Source: Bacilli bacterium (lineage in GTDB: Bacteria > Bacillota_I > Bacilli_A > RFN20 > CAG-826). Taken from it: DNA of 7,059 nucleotides. Below the pieces are notes generated by a model. It was not told the DNA's origin. It saw nothing but the letters and a program-made list of their open reading frames with translations, and searched no databases. Shown here piece after piece: positions 6,542 through 7,059 of the stretch (within the stretch, counting starts at the first letter, position 1; every line of letters starts with the position of its first letter). The translations under genes were made by a program, and so were the position numbers. The DNA lies in the NCBI GenBank assembly GCA_017531065.1, contig JAFXLR010000093.1:1-7059 (forward strand). The letters run 5' to 3'.

Positions 6542-6570
6542 AAAGCCTCAAGTGCCTATTGATTGGCTTT
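6542..6570. repeat. Imperfect inverted repeat in the rdgB-msrC divergent region
   Basis: AAAGCCTCAA (6542-6551) pairs with TTGA (6559-6562) and GGCTTT (6565-6570), giving 10 bp with a 2-nt bulge and a 7-nt loop. It overlaps the proposed -35 box of msrC and lies upstream of the rdgB -10 box, so it could be an operator acting on both genes. There is no adequate T-run for a terminator serving either gene, and neither gene ends here. Confidence 0.4.
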
Positions 6571-6590
6571 CTTGCTTTAGCATTTAAAAT
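6563..6590 (+). promoter_or_regulatory. Promoter for the msrC-like gene with leaderless geometry
   Basis: TTGGCT (6563-6568, 4 of 6 to the -35 consensus), a 16-nt spacer, and TAAAAT (6585-6590, 5 of 6 to the -10 consensus). The -10 box ends exactly 7 nt before the A of the ATG at 6597, so the predicted +1 is the start codon. No Shine-Dalgarno is present between them. Confidence 0.55.
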
Positions 6591-6596
6591 AAGACC

Positions 6597-7046
6597 ATGA
6601 GCAATTTGGATCTATCGGTTGTCAAATCATTACTTACCGCAGAAGAAGGAGACGTTAGGGCCAATGTGCTCAACGCTTTCTCGTATATCCGTTTGACCTT
6701 AGGGGAGAATTCCTGGGTTGGTTTATACCGCAAAGAAGAGGATGGGCTCCATTTGTCATATTTCTCTGGTTCGGTTGCCTGTTTATTCATCGCTTTCGGT
6801 CGAGGCGTAGTAGGGGAGTCATACGTTTCAGGAAAAGAAATGTACGTTCCTGATGTTTCAACTTTAAAGAACTACATCGCTTGCGATGCGAAAAGCAAAA
6901 GCGAATACGTCGTTCCTATCATCAAAGATGGCGAGATCAAAGCCATTTTCGATATCGATAGCGACCAACTCGACGGTCTCAAGGATGATGTCTCCGCTCT
7001 TAGAGAGATCGGTTCTCTCTTAGGTGAGCTCTTAAACGACTTCTAA
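6597..7046 (+). CDS. msrC: GAF-domain free methionine-(R)-sulfoxide reductase (fRMsr)
   Basis: 149 residues forming a single GAF domain, slightly shorter than the roughly 165-residue E. coli MsrC. The family reduces free L-methionine-(R)-sulfoxide in the cytoplasm, normally with thioredoxin as electron donor. Family marks in order: NSWVGLY (38-44), FSGSVAC (56-62), FGRGVVGES (67-75), DVSTLKNYIACDAKSKSE (86-103) and IFDIDS (117-122). The acidic substrate-pocket residues align as Glu103, Asp119 and Asp121. Of the three conserved cysteines, Cys62 and Cys96 are present, but the middle one (GRGVCG in E. coli) is Val72, encoded GTA. The remaining pair corresponds to E. coli Cys84 and Cys118. Activity with two cysteines is plausible but unproven; a non-catalytic GAF sensor is a less likely alternative given the preserved pocket. 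The gene is divergent from rdgB with 87 nt between start codons. The window ends 13 nt after the stop, with no terminator visible. Confidence 0.88.
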   Translation: MSNLDLSVVKSLLTAEEGDVRANVLNAFSYIRLTLGENSWVGLYRKEEDGLHLSYFSGSVACLFIAFGRGVVGESYVSGKEMYVPDVSTLKNYIACDAKSKSEYVVPIIKDGEIKAIFDIDSDQLDGLKDDVSALREIGSLLGELLNDF

Positions 7047-7059
7047 AGATAATAAAAAC

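Noticed and set aside
6510..6551. Longer rdgB start at 6551
   Set aside because: The extra 14 residues are hydrophobic and absent from the family; MEKIIVLASHNK is the standard N-terminus.

Overview
The window looks like chromosomal DNA of a low-to-moderate GC Gram-positive bacterium, most plausibly an uncultured relative of Bacilli/Erysipelotrichia/Mollicutes. Reasons: two proteins with lipobox signal peptides, short gaps between genes, short U-tract terminators, and family best fits to Firmicutes-type proteins. TGA ends three genes (at 942, 3549 and 5895) and the tryptophans checked are TGG. It therefore uses the standard bacterial code, not the TGA=Trp code of Mycoplasma/Spiroplasma. The lineage is an inference; no rRNA or other phylogenetic marker is present.

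Left block (1-3999, + strand): an apparent four-gene operon. It holds the 3' end of an ABC exporter half-transporter, a complete second half-transporter, a lipoprotein of unknown function, and a Vsr-type endonuclease. The genes are joined by a 4-nt overlap, a 1-nt gap and a 4-nt overlap, and a bidirectional hairpin terminator closes the block. The two ABC subunits have complementary defects (catalytic Glu to Asp and H-loop His to Gln in the first, a degenerate signature in the second). This is the signature of a heterodimeric exporter with one consensus and one degenerate ATP site.

Middle block (4014-5911): a small four-helix membrane protein on the - strand and a secreted lipoprotein with InlB/Flg_new-like repeat modules on the + strand. 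They diverge from a 183-bp region that holds a good - strand promoter, two adjoining palindromes, and a -10 box placed for a leaderless start.

Right block (5883-7059): rdgB (HAM1 family non-canonical purine NTP pyrophosphatase, - strand) and an msrC-like free methionine-(R)-sulfoxide reductase (+ strand) diverge from an 87-bp region. The rdgB stop codon lies in the loop of the terminator it shares with the lipoprotein gene.

Themes: (1) three independently transcribed genes have a -10-like hexamer ending 7-8 nt before the ATG and no Shine-Dalgarno sequence, which suggests leaderless mRNAs. (2) Vsr, RdgB and MsrC all counter deamination or oxidation damage, although they are not in one operon. 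No RNA gene, CRISPR array, insertion sequence or phage gene was seen, and there is no gene-free stretch over 300 bases. I found no clearly new multi-gene system; the most unusual items are the zinc-less Vsr in an exporter operon, the MsrC lacking one conserved cysteine, and the leaderless-start pattern.
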